Source: Bacillota bacterium (GTDB lineage: Bacteria > Bacillota > Clostridia > Acetivibrionales > DSM-1351). Taken from it: DNA of 64,000 nt. The stretch is taken from positions 62,001-126,000 of the forward strand of contig JAEYHZ010000022.1 in assembly GCA_023409265.1 (NCBI GenBank), in the 5' to 3' direction. The translations under genes were made by a program, and so were the position numbers. Positions 16,327 through 25,522 of this stretch are shown here, piece after piece (positions within the stretch are counted from its first letter, which is position 1; each line of letters begins with the position of its first letter). Under the pieces are notes generated by a model. It was given only the letters and a program-made list of their open reading frames with translations, was not told where the DNA came from and searched no databases.

Positions 16327-17751
16327 ATGAAAAGATTCTCTAAAATTACGGCTCTTACACTTTCAGTATTAATCGGATTATCTATTGCCGGCTGTGGTAA
16401 GAATGCTGTAACCGAAAACAGCAATTCTGCATCAGGCACTGCTTCAGAACAATCGGCGGCCGTTACGACCCAGCCGGCCGAAGAAAAAAAGCCGGCCGAC
16501 ATAGTTTATACCACCTGGGGTGACGCTAATGAAAAAAAAGTAACAGAACAAACTATTGAAAAATTTATGAAGGCAAATAGTAATATAAAAGTTAAGCTGA
16601 TAGTAATACCTAACAAGCAGTATGATACAAAAATAACTACCATGGTAGCTGCCAATGAACAGCTTGATCTTTCCCAGCTGGAATCGGCTACAATTGCCTA
16701 TCCTTTGGCAGAACAGGGAAAGCTGATGAATTTAAAACCTGTTGCCGAAAAATCGGATATCAAATTGGATGATTATGTACCTGCAGGTTTGTACTATTAT
16801 GACAAGGATACAATAGTGGGAATCGGCAACGGTATAGAAATATTCAACCTTTTCTACAACAAGGATATGATAAAGGCTGCCGGTATAGAGACTCCTCCTT
16901 CTGACCCTGAAAAGGCATGGAGCTGGGATCAGTTTGTAGAAAATGCGAAAAAACTGACTCTGGATAAAAATGGGAAAAATGCATTGGATCCTGCATTTGA
17001 TTCAAAAAACATCAGTCAATACGGTATCACCTTCGGGAAATGGTGGGGAGCCTGGGGTAACTTTATTTATTCCAACGGAGGGGATTATGTAACTGAGGAT
17101 GGTAAATTCGGGCTCAGTCAGCCTGAGGCCGTAGATGCAATACAAAAACTTGCAGATTTAATCAATGTTCATCATGTAGCTCCAACTCCTACTGCCGAAA
17201 AAGGCCTCCCGGGTACAGATATTGCCCTTCAGACAAAGAAGGTTGCAATGGCAATAGACGGACAGTGGGTTCACCTGCCGCTGGATTCTGCAAAAGTTAA
17301 CTTTGGCAGCGGTGTTCTGCCTAAAATGAAAGATCTTAGAACACAAGCTGTTACGGGTATGCTTTCCATATTTACAAATACAAAAAGTGCTGAAGCCAGC
17401 TGGAAATTGGCAACCTACTTAACAGATCCCCAGCAGGATCTTACACTCTATAAGAATGGTAACTTAATGCCTGTTAAAAAAGATTGGCTTACTGAACAGT
17501 CCAAGCTGGATCAGTGGACAAAAGATATTTCATCACGCCCCGAAGGATATGTTCAGGGAATAGTAGGCCAATTGCTGAACTATAGCGTACCTACTCCTAC
17601 CGGAACTGTTAAAAACTTTAACAAGATTATGGATGTTGTAAATCCGGCTCTTGATAAAGTATGGCAGGGAAAACAGACCGCCGCGGATGCGATGAAAGAA
17701 GCTGAAGCAAAGGCTCAGCCATTGATCAAGGGCAAGAGGGAACGTAATTAA
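16327..17751 (+). CDS. Sugar ABC transporter substrate-binding lipoprotein (family 1)
   Basis: A 474-residue extracellular lipoprotein. The signal peptide ends in a lipobox (LSIAGC), so the mature protein is lipid-anchored at Cys23 of the precursor. A low-complexity Ser/Ala/Glu linker to about residue 58 precedes the binding domain, which begins IVYTTWGDANEKKVTEQTIEKF, a standard family 1 opening shown here only in outline. The C-terminal domain has paired tryptophans (KWWGAWGNFIYSNGG) suited to stacking on sugar rings. Two permeases follow after a hairpin. The upstream YesN/YesM pair should control it. Substrate not determined. Confidence 0.9.
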   Translation: MKRFSKITALTLSVLIGLSIAGCGKNAVTENSNSASGTASEQSAAVTTQPAEEKKPADIVYTTWGDANEKKVTEQTIEKFMKANSNIKVKLIVIPNKQYDTKITTMVAANEQLDLSQLESATIAYPLAEQGKLMNLKPVAEKSDIKLDDYVPAGLYYYDKDTIVGIGNGIEIFNLFYNKDMIKAAGIETPPSDPEKAWSWDQFVENAKKLTLDKNGKNALDPAFDSKNISQYGITFGKWWGAWGNFIYSNGGDYVTEDGKFGLSQPEAVDAIQKLADLINVHHVAPTPTAEKGLPGTDIALQTKKVAMAIDGQWVHLPLDSAKVNFGSGVLPKMKDLRTQAVTGMLSIFTNTKSAEASWKLATYLTDPQQDLTLYKNGNLMPVKKDWLTEQSKLDQWTKDISSRPEGYVQGIVGQLLNYSVPTPTGTVKNFNKIMDVVNPALDKVWQGKQTAADAMKEAEAKAQPLIKGKRERN

Positions 17752-17775
17752 TTTTATGTATGCTTGGGGGGATGG

Positions 17776-17803
17776 CGGACTGATTGGAATACCAATCGGT
17801 CCG
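17776..17803 (+). other. Intercistronic hairpin between binding protein and permease genes
   Basis: A 12-bp stem, CGGACTGATTGG / CCAATCGGTCCG, with one G-U pair and a 4-base loop. It lies 24 bases after the binding-protein stop and is followed by a weak T-rich stretch. It is probably a stability or partial-termination element that keeps permease levels lower than binding protein. Confidence 0.65.
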
Positions 17804-17834
17804 TTGTTTCAATAATACAGTTAGGAGAATATAA

Positions 17835-18752
17835 ATGAAAACGGACTATGGAAGTTATATGGCACCGCGCAGGAGATTCAACAAGGAGGCAATAGCCGGA
17901 GTAACCTTCACTTTACCGGCAGTAATCGGCTTTGCTGCATTAATACTAATTCCTATGATTGCTAGTTTATTTTTAAGTTTTACAGATTACAGCGCATTTG
18001 GAGCACCTAAATTTATCGGGCTTTCCAATTATCAGAAGATGTTTTCCAGCGAAGACGTATTCTTCTTAAAGTCCCTGAAAGCCACAGCATACTATACCTT
18101 GCTGAGTGTTCCGGCTCAAATAGTTTTTGCTTTTGTAGTTGCGCTCATTTTAAATAGTGATATAAAATTCAGAGCCTTTTTCAGAATGGTATTCTACATA
18201 CCGACCATTGTACCTGCCGTGGCATCCGCAGTTATATGGCTGTGGCTTTTAAATCCGGATTTTGGTCTGGTCAATCAGATGTTGTCAAAAATAGGACTGC
18301 CCACCAGCTCCTGGCTGTTTGATGAGAAAAGTGTTATCCCAACACTGGCACTTATAGGTCTTTGGAGTACCGGAGGTACCATGATAATTTTTCTTGCAGG
18401 ACTTCAGGATATTCCAAGGCATTATTATGAAGCCATTGATGTTGATGGGGGAAATTCCTTTCATAAGTTGTTCAGCATTACAATACCCTTAATGACCCCA
18501 ACTATATTCTTTAATACAATTATGGCAATTATAAACTCGTTTCAAGTATTTACACAGGCATATATCATGACCGAAGGCGGGCCCAATGACGCTAGTCTGT
18601 TCTATGTTTTTTATTTGTACAGAGAGGCCTTTAAAAACGCAAATATGGGTTATGCATGTGCTCTTGCATGGATTCTGTTCATTATTATCGTAGTATTTTC
18701 AACTATTATCTTAAAAACTCAAAATAAATGGGTTTATTATGAAGGGGAGTAA
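17835..18752 (+). CDS. Sugar ABC transporter permease (UgpA/MalF-type)
   Basis: A 305-residue permease with a basic N-terminus and six membrane segments, the first at about residues 22-45. The EAA loop reads YEAIDVDGGNSFHKLFSITI, near residue 205, with GGN in place of the common GAS. It has a good AGGAGA ribosome binding site. The next permease starts 9 bases after its stop. It forms the membrane channel with that partner and works with the lipoprotein at 16327. Confidence 0.92.
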   Translation: MKTDYGSYMAPRRRFNKEAIAGVTFTLPAVIGFAALILIPMIASLFLSFTDYSAFGAPKFIGLSNYQKMFSSEDVFFLKSLKATAYYTLLSVPAQIVFAFVVALILNSDIKFRAFFRMVFYIPTIVPAVASAVIWLWLLNPDFGLVNQMLSKIGLPTSSWLFDEKSVIPTLALIGLWSTGGTMIIFLAGLQDIPRHYYEAIDVDGGNSFHKLFSITIPLMTPTIFFNTIMAIINSFQVFTQAYIMTEGGPNDASLFYVFYLYREAFKNANMGYACALAWILFIIIVVFSTIILKTQNKWVYYEGE

Positions 18753-18761
18753 AGGATAAAT

Positions 18762-19592
18762 ATGAAGAGTAAATTAATTAAAAACGGTATAGCATATATT
18801 ATTTTAACCGGATTAGGAATAACTTTTATTCTTCCGCTTATATGGATGATTAGAAGTTCATTTATGGATATTTCGCAAATATTTATACTTCCTCCCATAT
18901 GGATACCGGATCCATTTACACTGGGCAATTATTCAGAAGCAACTACTATGGCTCCTTTCGGACTGTATGCAATGAATACGTTGATAATCCTGGTTTTTGG
19001 CTTGATAGGAACAATTCTGACAGGAACTTTTGCAGGCCATGGCTTCTCAAGGCTGAAGTGGAAGGGTAGAGAATTCGTTTTTAGCCTTATTCTCAGCGGA
19101 ATGATGCTGCCAACCGTTGTAACACTGATACCTCAGTTTATCGGATGGAGAGCTCTGGGCTTCTATAATACATTCGTTCCTCTTATTGCACCAAGTTTTC
19201 TTGGCGGAGGAGCCTTTAACATATTTTTGTTCAGACAATTCATGATGTCCATTCCAAAGGAACTTGATGAAGCGGCTGTAGTGGATGGTGCATCATATTT
19301 TCAAATATATTCAAAAATAATTATGCCCTTAAGTAAATCTGCAATTGTGGTTGTTGCTATTTTTACATTTATGTACCATTGGAATGATTTCTTTAATCCA
19401 TTGATTTATTTGAGTAACGACAAAATGTTCACTCTTGCAATAGGACTTCAGCAGCTGCAGGGTCAGTATGTATCAGCCTGGCACGTGATTATGGCCGCGT
19501 CTACCATAGTTGTACTGCCGTGCTTGCTTGTATTCCTGATCGGACAGAAATACATACTGGAGGGAATAGTAATGACGGGAATGAAGGCATAA
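18762..19592 (+). CDS. Sugar ABC transporter permease (UgpE/MalG-type)
   Basis: A 276-residue permease with about six membrane helices, the first at residues 9-29. The EAA loop (LDEAAVVDGASYFQIYSKII) is canonical. The C-terminus ends LEGIVMTGMKA, like other MalG-type permeases. The GGGGAG upstream lies at the end of the previous gene. It completes the transporter of this operon. No ATPase subunit is present, as in the other transporters of the window, so a shared ATPase encoded elsewhere is expected. Confidence 0.92.
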   Translation: MKSKLIKNGIAYIILTGLGITFILPLIWMIRSSFMDISQIFILPPIWIPDPFTLGNYSEATTMAPFGLYAMNTLIILVFGLIGTILTGTFAGHGFSRLKWKGREFVFSLILSGMMLPTVVTLIPQFIGWRALGFYNTFVPLIAPSFLGGGAFNIFLFRQFMMSIPKELDEAAVVDGASYFQIYSKIIMPLSKSAIVVVAIFTFMYHWNDFFNPLIYLSNDKMFTLAIGLQQLQGQYVSAWHVIMAASTIVVLPCLLVFLIGQKYILEGIVMTGMKA

Positions 19593-19624
19593 ATATTAGT
19601 TTTAATGGTTCCGGGGAGGGTTCA

Positions 19625-19711
19625 ATGTTAAAAAAAGAATACTATGTGAAACTAAAAAGTCTGTCCGGTAAAAATGTAAGGATTAATGATTTATTTTGTC
19701 AGAGCGTTTAA
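19625..19711 (+). CDS. Short ORF, possible first half of a broken small gene
   Basis: Codes for 28 residues (MLKKEYYVKLKSLSGKNVRI then NDLFCQSV). The ribosome binding site GGGGAGGG is strong and well placed 6 bases before the ATG, which is better evidence for translation than the length. The frame stops at 19711, while a second frame from 19696 continues with an acidic, helix-like sequence to 19830. Together they may be one small protein of about 70 residues split by a frameshift. I do not recognise a family. Confidence 0.45.
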   Translation: MLKKEYYVKLKSLSGKNVRINDLFCQSV

Positions 19712-19830
19712 AGGTAATAAGAGAAAAAACTGTTTTTGATGTGCTGGAGAAATTCGAAAGAGACGGTACCCATGACAATCCCGATGTAATCAGTGTTTTC
19801 AAAAGTTTTTTAAAGGTTGCAAAGGGATGA
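19696..19830 (+). CDS. Short ORF, possible second half of a broken small gene
   Basis: Codes for 44 residues from a TTG (LSERLKVIREKTVFDVLEKF, then an acidic turn, then a basic helix SFLKVAKG) ending in TGA. It has no clear ribosome binding site of its own, overlaps the preceding ORF by 16 bases and runs straight into a terminator. That layout suggests the true C-terminus of the gene started at 19625. The amino-acid make-up is protein-like rather than random. Function unknown. Confidence 0.4.
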   Translation: MSERLKVIREKTVFDVLEKFERDGTHDNPDVISVFKSFLKVAKG

Positions 19831-19835
19831 GGTTG

Positions 19836-19869
19836 AAAAAGCCGGGTGCGCTAAGCTGCCCGGCTTTTT
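19836..19869 (+). terminator. Rho-independent terminator
   Basis: Stem AAAAAGCCGGG / CCCGGCTTTTT with a 12-base loop and T-run. It ends the transporter operon. The core and flank (TTGAAAAAGCCGGGTGCG) recur at 34015-34032, so this terminator is a repeated genomic motif. Confidence 0.9.
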
Positions 19870-19946
19870 CAGGCCATTAAACAGAACAATAAATATTTTT
19901 AGCTGTTTTATAATGCCGATATTGAAATGCCAGCTTTTTATAGTAT

Positions 19947-19966
19947 AAAGTGTACACTTTTTTACC
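19947..19966 (+). promoter_or_regulatory. Palindrome and TGTACAC motif upstream of the second transporter
   Basis: AAAGTGTACACTTT is a perfect 14-base palindrome at 19947-19960, 87 bases before the permease start. It runs into TTTACC. The 16 bases TGTACACTTTTTTACC (19951-19966) recur with one mismatch at 25416-25431, upstream of the binding protein that should partner these permeases, and the last 11 recur at 28818 upstream of the GH76 gene. It is a candidate operator for a shared regulator. Confidence 0.45.
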
Positions 19967-20046
19967 TGTACCATGCTACGAATATACATTCTTGATATTT
20001 TATTAAAATTAGATAATAGGTATAAATCAAGAAAGTGAGGGTACAT

Positions 20047-20931
20047 ATGGTTAAAATTAAAAAAGGTATAAGTAAATTTGAGTATCTTATTTATGTATTA
20101 CCGGTGGTAGTGCTCATTTCATTAGTAGTTTATATTCCATTTGTTATGAGTATGGCTTATTCTTTTACGGAGTGGAATGGCATAAGTAAGGCAGCCAAGT
20201 TTATTGGGGTAGAAAACTTTAAATTAATATTTACTGAAGACACTGGATTCCAATCCTCAGCTGTATTTACTATAAAGTTCTCGATATTATTTATCATTAT
20301 AACTAACGTTCTGGCTGTATTAATTGCTGTGATGCTTGATAAGAAGCTGCATAGCACAAATATTCTCCGGGCAGGATTTTTTATTCCTTATATTTTAAGC
20401 CTGGTAATAGTAGGATTCATATGGAGATTTATATTTATTCAGGGGTTCCAAAGCTTGGGAAGCATTACGAATTGGGGTGTTTTTTCATGGAGCTGGCTTG
20501 GTAACGAAAAATTGGCCTTCTGGTCTATATTATTTGTTTCTATATGGCAGTCAATAGGGTTCTATATTGTTATATATATTGCCGGGCTTCAGTCAATTCC
20601 CTATGAATTGACAGAGGCTGCAATTGTTGATGGAGCAGGTAACATAAGGAGATTCTTCAGTGTTACTATTCCTCTTTTAATGCCATCTATCACTTCCTGC
20701 GTGTTTTTGGCATTGACTAATTCCATTAAAGTATTTGATGTTATTGTTTCACTGACAAATGGTGGTCCTGGTGGAGCTACAACCAGTATTACCTATGATA
20801 TTTATAAAGAAGCCTTTCAGAATAATTCTTATGGGTATGGAACCGCAAAAGCACTTGTTCTCTTTGTAGCAATACTGGTTGTAACGCTGATACAAGTTAC
20901 TTTCTTCAAGAGCAGGGAGGTTGAAATATAA
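20047..20931 (+). CDS. Sugar ABC transporter permease (UgpA/MalF-type)
   Basis: A 294-residue permease with six membrane helices, the first at about residues 15-38. The EAA loop (LTEAAIVDGAGNIRRFFSVT) is near residue 195. The start at 20047 has GTGAGGG 6 bases upstream; the frame opens slightly earlier without a better site. Its stop codon TAA shares bases with the next ATG (TAATG), so the two permeases are coupled. Unusually, the operon begins with permeases. The matching binding protein is probably the one at 25523, on the other side of the two-component pair. Confidence 0.9.
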   Translation: MVKIKKGISKFEYLIYVLPVVVLISLVVYIPFVMSMAYSFTEWNGISKAAKFIGVENFKLIFTEDTGFQSSAVFTIKFSILFIIITNVLAVLIAVMLDKKLHSTNILRAGFFIPYILSLVIVGFIWRFIFIQGFQSLGSITNWGVFSWSWLGNEKLAFWSILFVSIWQSIGFYIVIYIAGLQSIPYELTEAAIVDGAGNIRRFFSVTIPLLMPSITSCVFLALTNSIKVFDVIVSLTNGGPGGATTSITYDIYKEAFQNNSYGYGTAKALVLFVAILVVTLIQVTFFKSREVEI

Positions 20932-21761
20932 TGAATAAAAGTAAAAAAGGTTTGATAGCTCTTGAATTAGTTCTATTAGTCGGTGTTATAGTATTTTTAT
21001 ACCCTATATTTTTAGTATTGCTGAATTCTTTAAAGAGTTTCAAAGAGGTGATGACAAACGTAACTTCATTACCCTCTGTTTTACATTTTGAGAATTATTC
21101 TTATGTATGGAATAATATCAACTATCCGAAATTGTTTTTGAACAACATTATAGTGACAAGTTTGGCCATTTTAGGAATTATTCTTTTCAGTTCACTTGCA
21201 GGTTTTATGCTATCCAGAACAAAGACCAGATTGAGCTGGCTGATATATATTTTTTGTATTTCACCAATGCTTATTCCTTTTCAGACAATAATGATAACAC
21301 TGATAAAATTTTTAAATATTATTAAATTACCAAATAATATTTGGGGATTAGGTTCACTTTACTGGGGGTTTGCAGCACCTACCGCAATATTTATGTACCA
21401 TGGTTTTGTTAAAAGTATTCCAAAAGAGATTGATGAAAGTGCTGTTGTTGACGGAGCATCAACAATAAGAATGTTCTATTCTATAATATTTCCGTTACTA
21501 AAGCCTATTACAAGTACAATTATAATTATAGATGTTATGTGGGTATGGAACGATTTCCTGTTGCCACTTATATTTCTTAATGGAGCAAAGGAGTCAAAAA
21601 CCCTGACACTTGCTGCATATACCTTTATTGGACAGTACGTAACCGATTGGCAATATACAATGACGGCCATTGTTCTGGCAGTAATACCATCAATTATATT
21701 CTTTATTTTGATGCAGAAGAATATTGTAAAAGGCGTCACAGCCGGTGCAGTCAAGGGGTAG
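20931..21761 (+). CDS. Sugar ABC transporter permease (UgpE/MalG-type)
   Basis: A 276-residue permease with six hydrophobic helices. It has the EAA loop IDESAVVDGASTIRMFYSII and ends VKGVTAGAVKG, as do other MalG-type permeases in the window. The ribosome binding site GGGAGG lies within the end of the preceding gene. With 20047 it forms the channel of the second complete transporter. A long hairpin separates it from the kinase gene that follows. Confidence 0.9.
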   Translation: MNKSKKGLIALELVLLVGVIVFLYPIFLVLLNSLKSFKEVMTNVTSLPSVLHFENYSYVWNNINYPKLFLNNIIVTSLAILGIILFSSLAGFMLSRTKTRLSWLIYIFCISPMLIPFQTIMITLIKFLNIIKLPNNIWGLGSLYWGFAAPTAIFMYHGFVKSIPKEIDESAVVDGASTIRMFYSIIFPLLKPITSTIIIIDVMWVWNDFLLPLIFLNGAKESKTLTLAAYTFIGQYVTDWQYTMTAIVLAVIPSIIFFILMQKNIVKGVTAGAVKG

Positions 21762-21875
21762 GAGCAGTCCTCGGATACGGTGTGACAGACTGTTGTATCA
21801 AGAAATATATTGTTGAATAATTTGTCGAAATATCGTATTATTGAGAGTAATATGTAAAATATTATTTAATTCCTA

Positions 21876-21945
21876 TAGAGTCATTACGGTTAAAACTTAA
21901 AGGCTTTAGCCGGTAGTTTTAACTGCAATGACTCTATTATTTTGC
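21876..21945 (+). terminator. Long nested stem-loop, terminator or attenuator before the second YesM/YesN pair
   Basis: Three stacked stems: TAGAGTCATT (21876-21885) with AATGACTCTA (21927-21936), GTTAAAACT (21889-21897) with AGTTTTAAC (21915-21923), and GGCT/AGCC at the tip. They are separated by a symmetric 3x3 internal loop. A T-rich tail follows (TTATTTTGCTTTTTATT). This is an unusually long and well-paired structure for a simple terminator. It could also control read-through into the kinase gene. Confidence 0.7.
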
Positions 21946-21977
21946 TTTTTATTAATCAAAGAGGGATGTTAACTGAT

Positions 21978-23804
21978 ATGATGAAGAACATGGTTTGGAC
22001 AATATCGGATAATTTAAAAAACATATTTTCTAAAAAACTCGCCAACAAGCTGGTACTTCTTTTTTCTATAATAATCATACTTACGATAGCTTCTTTAACT
22101 TTTGTTTCCTATAAAATAATAGAAAGGGAGTCCACAAAGAATATCATCGATGCAAATGGAAACAACCTTTCACTGATTAACAAGACTATTGACAGCTATT
22201 TTAAAGATATTAATCAGGTGTCTTTGCCGAATATAAAGTATGATAATATTATGAATGCCTTATTGGGGGTAACGGATGAATTGTCGGCAGAAGCTTATCT
22301 GGAAGATTATATTCGTAGTATGTTTTATTCCCGAAGCGATTTTGAAGGTATTTGCCTGTATATAGTCGACCAAAATTGTTACTATTACATAACAAGAGGG
22401 GACGGAATGGTTTTAAAAGTCAGAAAGGCTTATAACTCTGATATTCCCAAGGAAGACTGGTATATCAGGACTATAAAAAGCAGGAACAATGTGTATATTG
22501 AATCTCTTTTTATGGCAAAAGACAGGGTCTATGAAATTAATCAGGAAAAATGTTTTTTTGCATACCATAGAGCAATTACAAATATTGTTGATAAAAAACC
22601 ATATGCCATATTAACATTATTCTGCAACTATAATACTTGGAATGAAATAATAAGGAATACCTCCCTGACAGATGGAGAACAGCTTATATTAATGGGTGAA
22701 GATGGCAGTATATTCTATACTAACGACAAATCCAACTATAAATATTTTAACCAGCAGGCTTTAAAAGCCAAACTTCAAAAGCAGGGTACAAACATATTTG
22801 ATTGGAAAAGTGAAGATAATAATTATCTTACTATTTACAATTCTTCAGATAACATGAGAAACAGGCTGGTTAAACTTATTCCATACAAGAAAATATATCA
22901 TGCGGCTCAAACCAACAGGTCATTAGGCATACTTGTAGGATGTATAATTTTGGTTATATCAGTTATCCTGGTTATCTTATCATCTAATGCAATAACCAAA
23001 CCAGTCAAAAAGCTTACTAAAAAAATGAACAGCTTTAGTGAAGGTAAATTTGACCTTGAGGCTAAGGTTGAAGGCAATGATGAAATTGCTGAACTCACAA
23101 TACAATTCAATCTAATGGTAGCGAAAATCAATGATTTAATTAATGAGGAATACAAAATAAAAATTGAAGAAAAAAATGCAATACTGAAAGCTTTGGAAGC
23201 GGAGCTAAATCCTCATTTTTTATACAATGCGTTACAGGCAATATCAACCACTGCCCTAAAAATCGATGCATTTCATATAAGCGAAATGGTAGATGCGCTT
23301 GCTTCAACCTTCAGATATACCATAAACGGAAAGAATCTAGTCAGACTTGAAAATGAAATAAAATATATAGATGATTATCTTATTATTCAAAAGGCCAGAT
23401 TTGGGAACAGACTTACCATAACATATGAAATGAACGATAATGTACTGGTTACGTTGATACCTAAGATATCTATACAGATCCTTGTAGAGAACTCCATAAA
23501 ACATGTTTTGGAAAAAAACTATACGTCAGTATGTATAGTAATTAAAGCTTATTTGAAAGGCAATGATATTCTAATTTCGGTCAATGACAACGGGCCAGGA
23601 ATATCACCTGAAAGATTAAAGCAAATCAGATTCTATTTGGACAGTGAAAATGAGCAGAATGGGAATAAAGCTATCGGTTTGAAAAATCTTGATACACGTC
23701 TGCACTTGATTTACAAGGATAAATCAGGTCTTAATATTGAAACTGATAGCTCAGGGACTACAATAAGCTTTATTATACCAGAGGGTGGGAAAAAATATGT
23801 TTAA
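21978..23804 (+). CDS. YesM-type sensor histidine kinase
   Basis: A 608-residue sensor. A membrane helix at about residues 21-45, an extracellular region of some 270 residues, and a second helix at 315-338 are followed by a HAMP segment (TKPVKKLTKKMNSFSEGKFD). The phosphoacceptor is His413 in LNPHFLYN, and the ATP lid is DNGPGIS. The start at 21978 is favoured because GAGGG lies 12 bases upstream; the frame is open to 21942, inside the hairpin. The response regulator begins 8 bases before its stop, so the pair is translationally coupled. It should sense the sugar handled by the transporter that brackets it. Confidence 0.9.
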   Translation: MMKNMVWTISDNLKNIFSKKLANKLVLLFSIIIILTIASLTFVSYKIIERESTKNIIDANGNNLSLINKTIDSYFKDINQVSLPNIKYDNIMNALLGVTDELSAEAYLEDYIRSMFYSRSDFEGICLYIVDQNCYYYITRGDGMVLKVRKAYNSDIPKEDWYIRTIKSRNNVYIESLFMAKDRVYEINQEKCFFAYHRAITNIVDKKPYAILTLFCNYNTWNEIIRNTSLTDGEQLILMGEDGSIFYTNDKSNYKYFNQQALKAKLQKQGTNIFDWKSEDNNYLTIYNSSDNMRNRLVKLIPYKKIYHAAQTNRSLGILVGCIILVISVILVILSSNAITKPVKKLTKKMNSFSEGKFDLEAKVEGNDEIAELTIQFNLMVAKINDLINEEYKIKIEEKNAILKALEAELNPHFLYNALQAISTTALKIDAFHISEMVDALASTFRYTINGKNLVRLENEIKYIDDYLIIQKARFGNRLTITYEMNDNVLVTLIPKISIQILVENSIKHVLEKNYTSVCIVIKAYLKGNDILISVNDNGPGISPERLKQIRFYLDSENEQNGNKAIGLKNLDTRLHLIYKDKSGLNIETDSSGTTISFIIPEGGKKYV

Positions 23805-25404
23805 AGTTTTGATTATTGATGATGAGGAACCGGCAAGAGAAGCTATCAAGATACTGGCAGACTGGAATAGTGTAAATATTTATGAGGTTTATGAGGCTTG
23901 GGATGGGAAAAATGGAATAAGGCTTATAGAAGAGAAAAAACCAGATATCATTTTAGTTGATATGAAAATGCCTGGAATGGATGGTATGGAATTACTCAGA
24001 GTAGTTCAAATCCAATATCCTGACTTAGCTATAATTGTAATCAGCGGTTATGATAATTATGAATATATACGCCAGGCTGTACACTCCAAAGTTATCGATT
24101 ATCTATTAAAACCAATTAAAAGAAATGAGCTTAACAGTGCACTTGCAAAAGCTGTTGAGATTATTTCCAGTAAAAGAAAAACACAGAGTCAATATATAGA
24201 TAAAAATATCCTGCTGAATTTATCTTTGCCCAGCCTGAAGGAAAAGGTATTTCTTGCTGCCATTGAGGGAAGTATCAGCCAGCAGATGAGAGAAATATAT
24301 AAGGAAATTATAGATAATGAAATTCGGAAAAAATATTATTCTATAGTTATTTTTAGAATAATGAATTATGAAGAAGCTGGCGAAAAGTACTTTGGAGGTA
24401 CCGGACTTGCGCAGTTTGCAATTTCCAATGCAATTAATGAGTTGTTTAATGATGAAGTTGAATGCTTCAATTTATTTAATCCCAAGGTTGAAAATGAAAT
24501 CATAGCAATAATTTCTCCGAGAAATGATTGCTATGAAATACTGAGCAATAATTACCTTCATTTGATACAAAAATGCAGGAGAAAACTAAAGGAACTATTT
24601 GAATTAGTAATTATAGTTGGCGTTGGTGGCTTCTTTGAGGGGATAGATGCATTAAAGGAGTCTTTTTTAGAGGCAGAAAAAAATATCAATAGCTTTAATA
24701 TTCTAAATAACATAGAAAGTGCTGCAAATGGTGTTCACGAAAATGTAAGCACAAAGAAGGTAACTTTGCTGGGAAAAAAGGACTTGATTTTTAATGCAAT
24801 TGAAGGCGGTAGTTTGGCATATACCAAGAGCATAGTCGTTGAATTTGCTGACAGGATAGAACAAGCCGGATATCTCAGCCTGAGAGATGCAAACAGAATA
24901 TTTGATGAACTTCTGCTAATATTAAACAATTTTTCAATGGTTAAAGGGTTTGAAGCAAATGAACTGCTATCCTACTTCCAAAACCTTTCAAAGACTGTCT
25001 GCAATTTTGAACTGCTTAAAAAGTATTTGCTTGATGTGACAGAGTTATTTTACAGTCTTGCCAGAAAACAGATGAAAAATGATAATCTTAATATTTATGA
25101 GATTAAGGAGTATATTGACAGTAATTACTGCCAGGAAATAAGGATTTCCCTTTTTACCGACAAGTACTTTTTAAGTAGAGAATATCTAATGAAATTATTT
25201 AAAAATGAATTTGGATGTGGAATATACGAATATGTACTCAGGGTAAGAATGGAAAAAGCCCGGGAACTTATAGCAGACCCTACTGTTAAAATTCATAGTA
25301 TTGCACAAATGTTGGGATATAGTGACAATAACTATTTCAGTAAAGCATTCAGAAATTATTTCGGGATATCTCCTTCTGACTACAGATGTACATTAATAGG
25401 CTAA
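23797..25404 (+). CDS. YesN-type response regulator with AraC DNA-binding domain
   Basis: A 535-residue regulator. It has a receiver domain with the acidic DDEEPA cluster, phosphoacceptor Asp55 (ILVDMKMPGMDG) and lysine in YLLKPIKR. It ends in an AraC-type double helix-turn-helix (YIDSNYCQEIRISLFTDKYF, then LGYSDNNYFSKAFRNYFGIS). The start at 23797 has GAGGGTGGG 7 bases upstream; a GTG at 23785 sits on top of that site. It overlaps the kinase by 8 bases, exactly as the minus-strand pair at 35721-35728 does. It probably activates the transporter genes on both sides and perhaps the GH76 gene. Confidence 0.92.
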   Translation: MFKVLIIDDEEPAREAIKILADWNSVNIYEVYEAWDGKNGIRLIEEKKPDIILVDMKMPGMDGMELLRVVQIQYPDLAIIVISGYDNYEYIRQAVHSKVIDYLLKPIKRNELNSALAKAVEIISSKRKTQSQYIDKNILLNLSLPSLKEKVFLAAIEGSISQQMREIYKEIIDNEIRKKYYSIVIFRIMNYEEAGEKYFGGTGLAQFAISNAINELFNDEVECFNLFNPKVENEIIAIISPRNDCYEILSNNYLHLIQKCRRKLKELFELVIIVGVGGFFEGIDALKESFLEAEKNINSFNILNNIESAANGVHENVSTKKVTLLGKKDLIFNAIEGGSLAYTKSIVVEFADRIEQAGYLSLRDANRIFDELLLILNNFSMVKGFEANELLSYFQNLSKTVCNFELLKKYLLDVTELFYSLARKQMKNDNLNIYEIKEYIDSNYCQEIRISLFTDKYFLSREYLMKLFKNEFGCGIYEYVLRVRMEKARELIADPTVKIHSIAQMLGYSDNNYFSKAFRNYFGISPSDYRCTLIG

Positions 25405-25415
25405 CAGGTTGCACC

Positions 25416-25431
25416 TGTACACATTTTTACC
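25416..25431 (+). promoter_or_regulatory. TGTACAC-type motif upstream of the binding protein
   Basis: TGTACACATTTTTACC differs at one base from the motif at 19951-19966 upstream of the partner permeases. It lies 92 bases before the binding-protein start. A shared regulator for the two halves of the split transporter is the simplest reading. Confidence 0.45.
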
Positions 25432-25522
25432 ACTAAAATATTACTTATATATATTTTATCCAAATGGATATCTGGATAATATGTAACTATAGCAAATTAC
25501 ATTTAATAAGGAGGAAATCATA

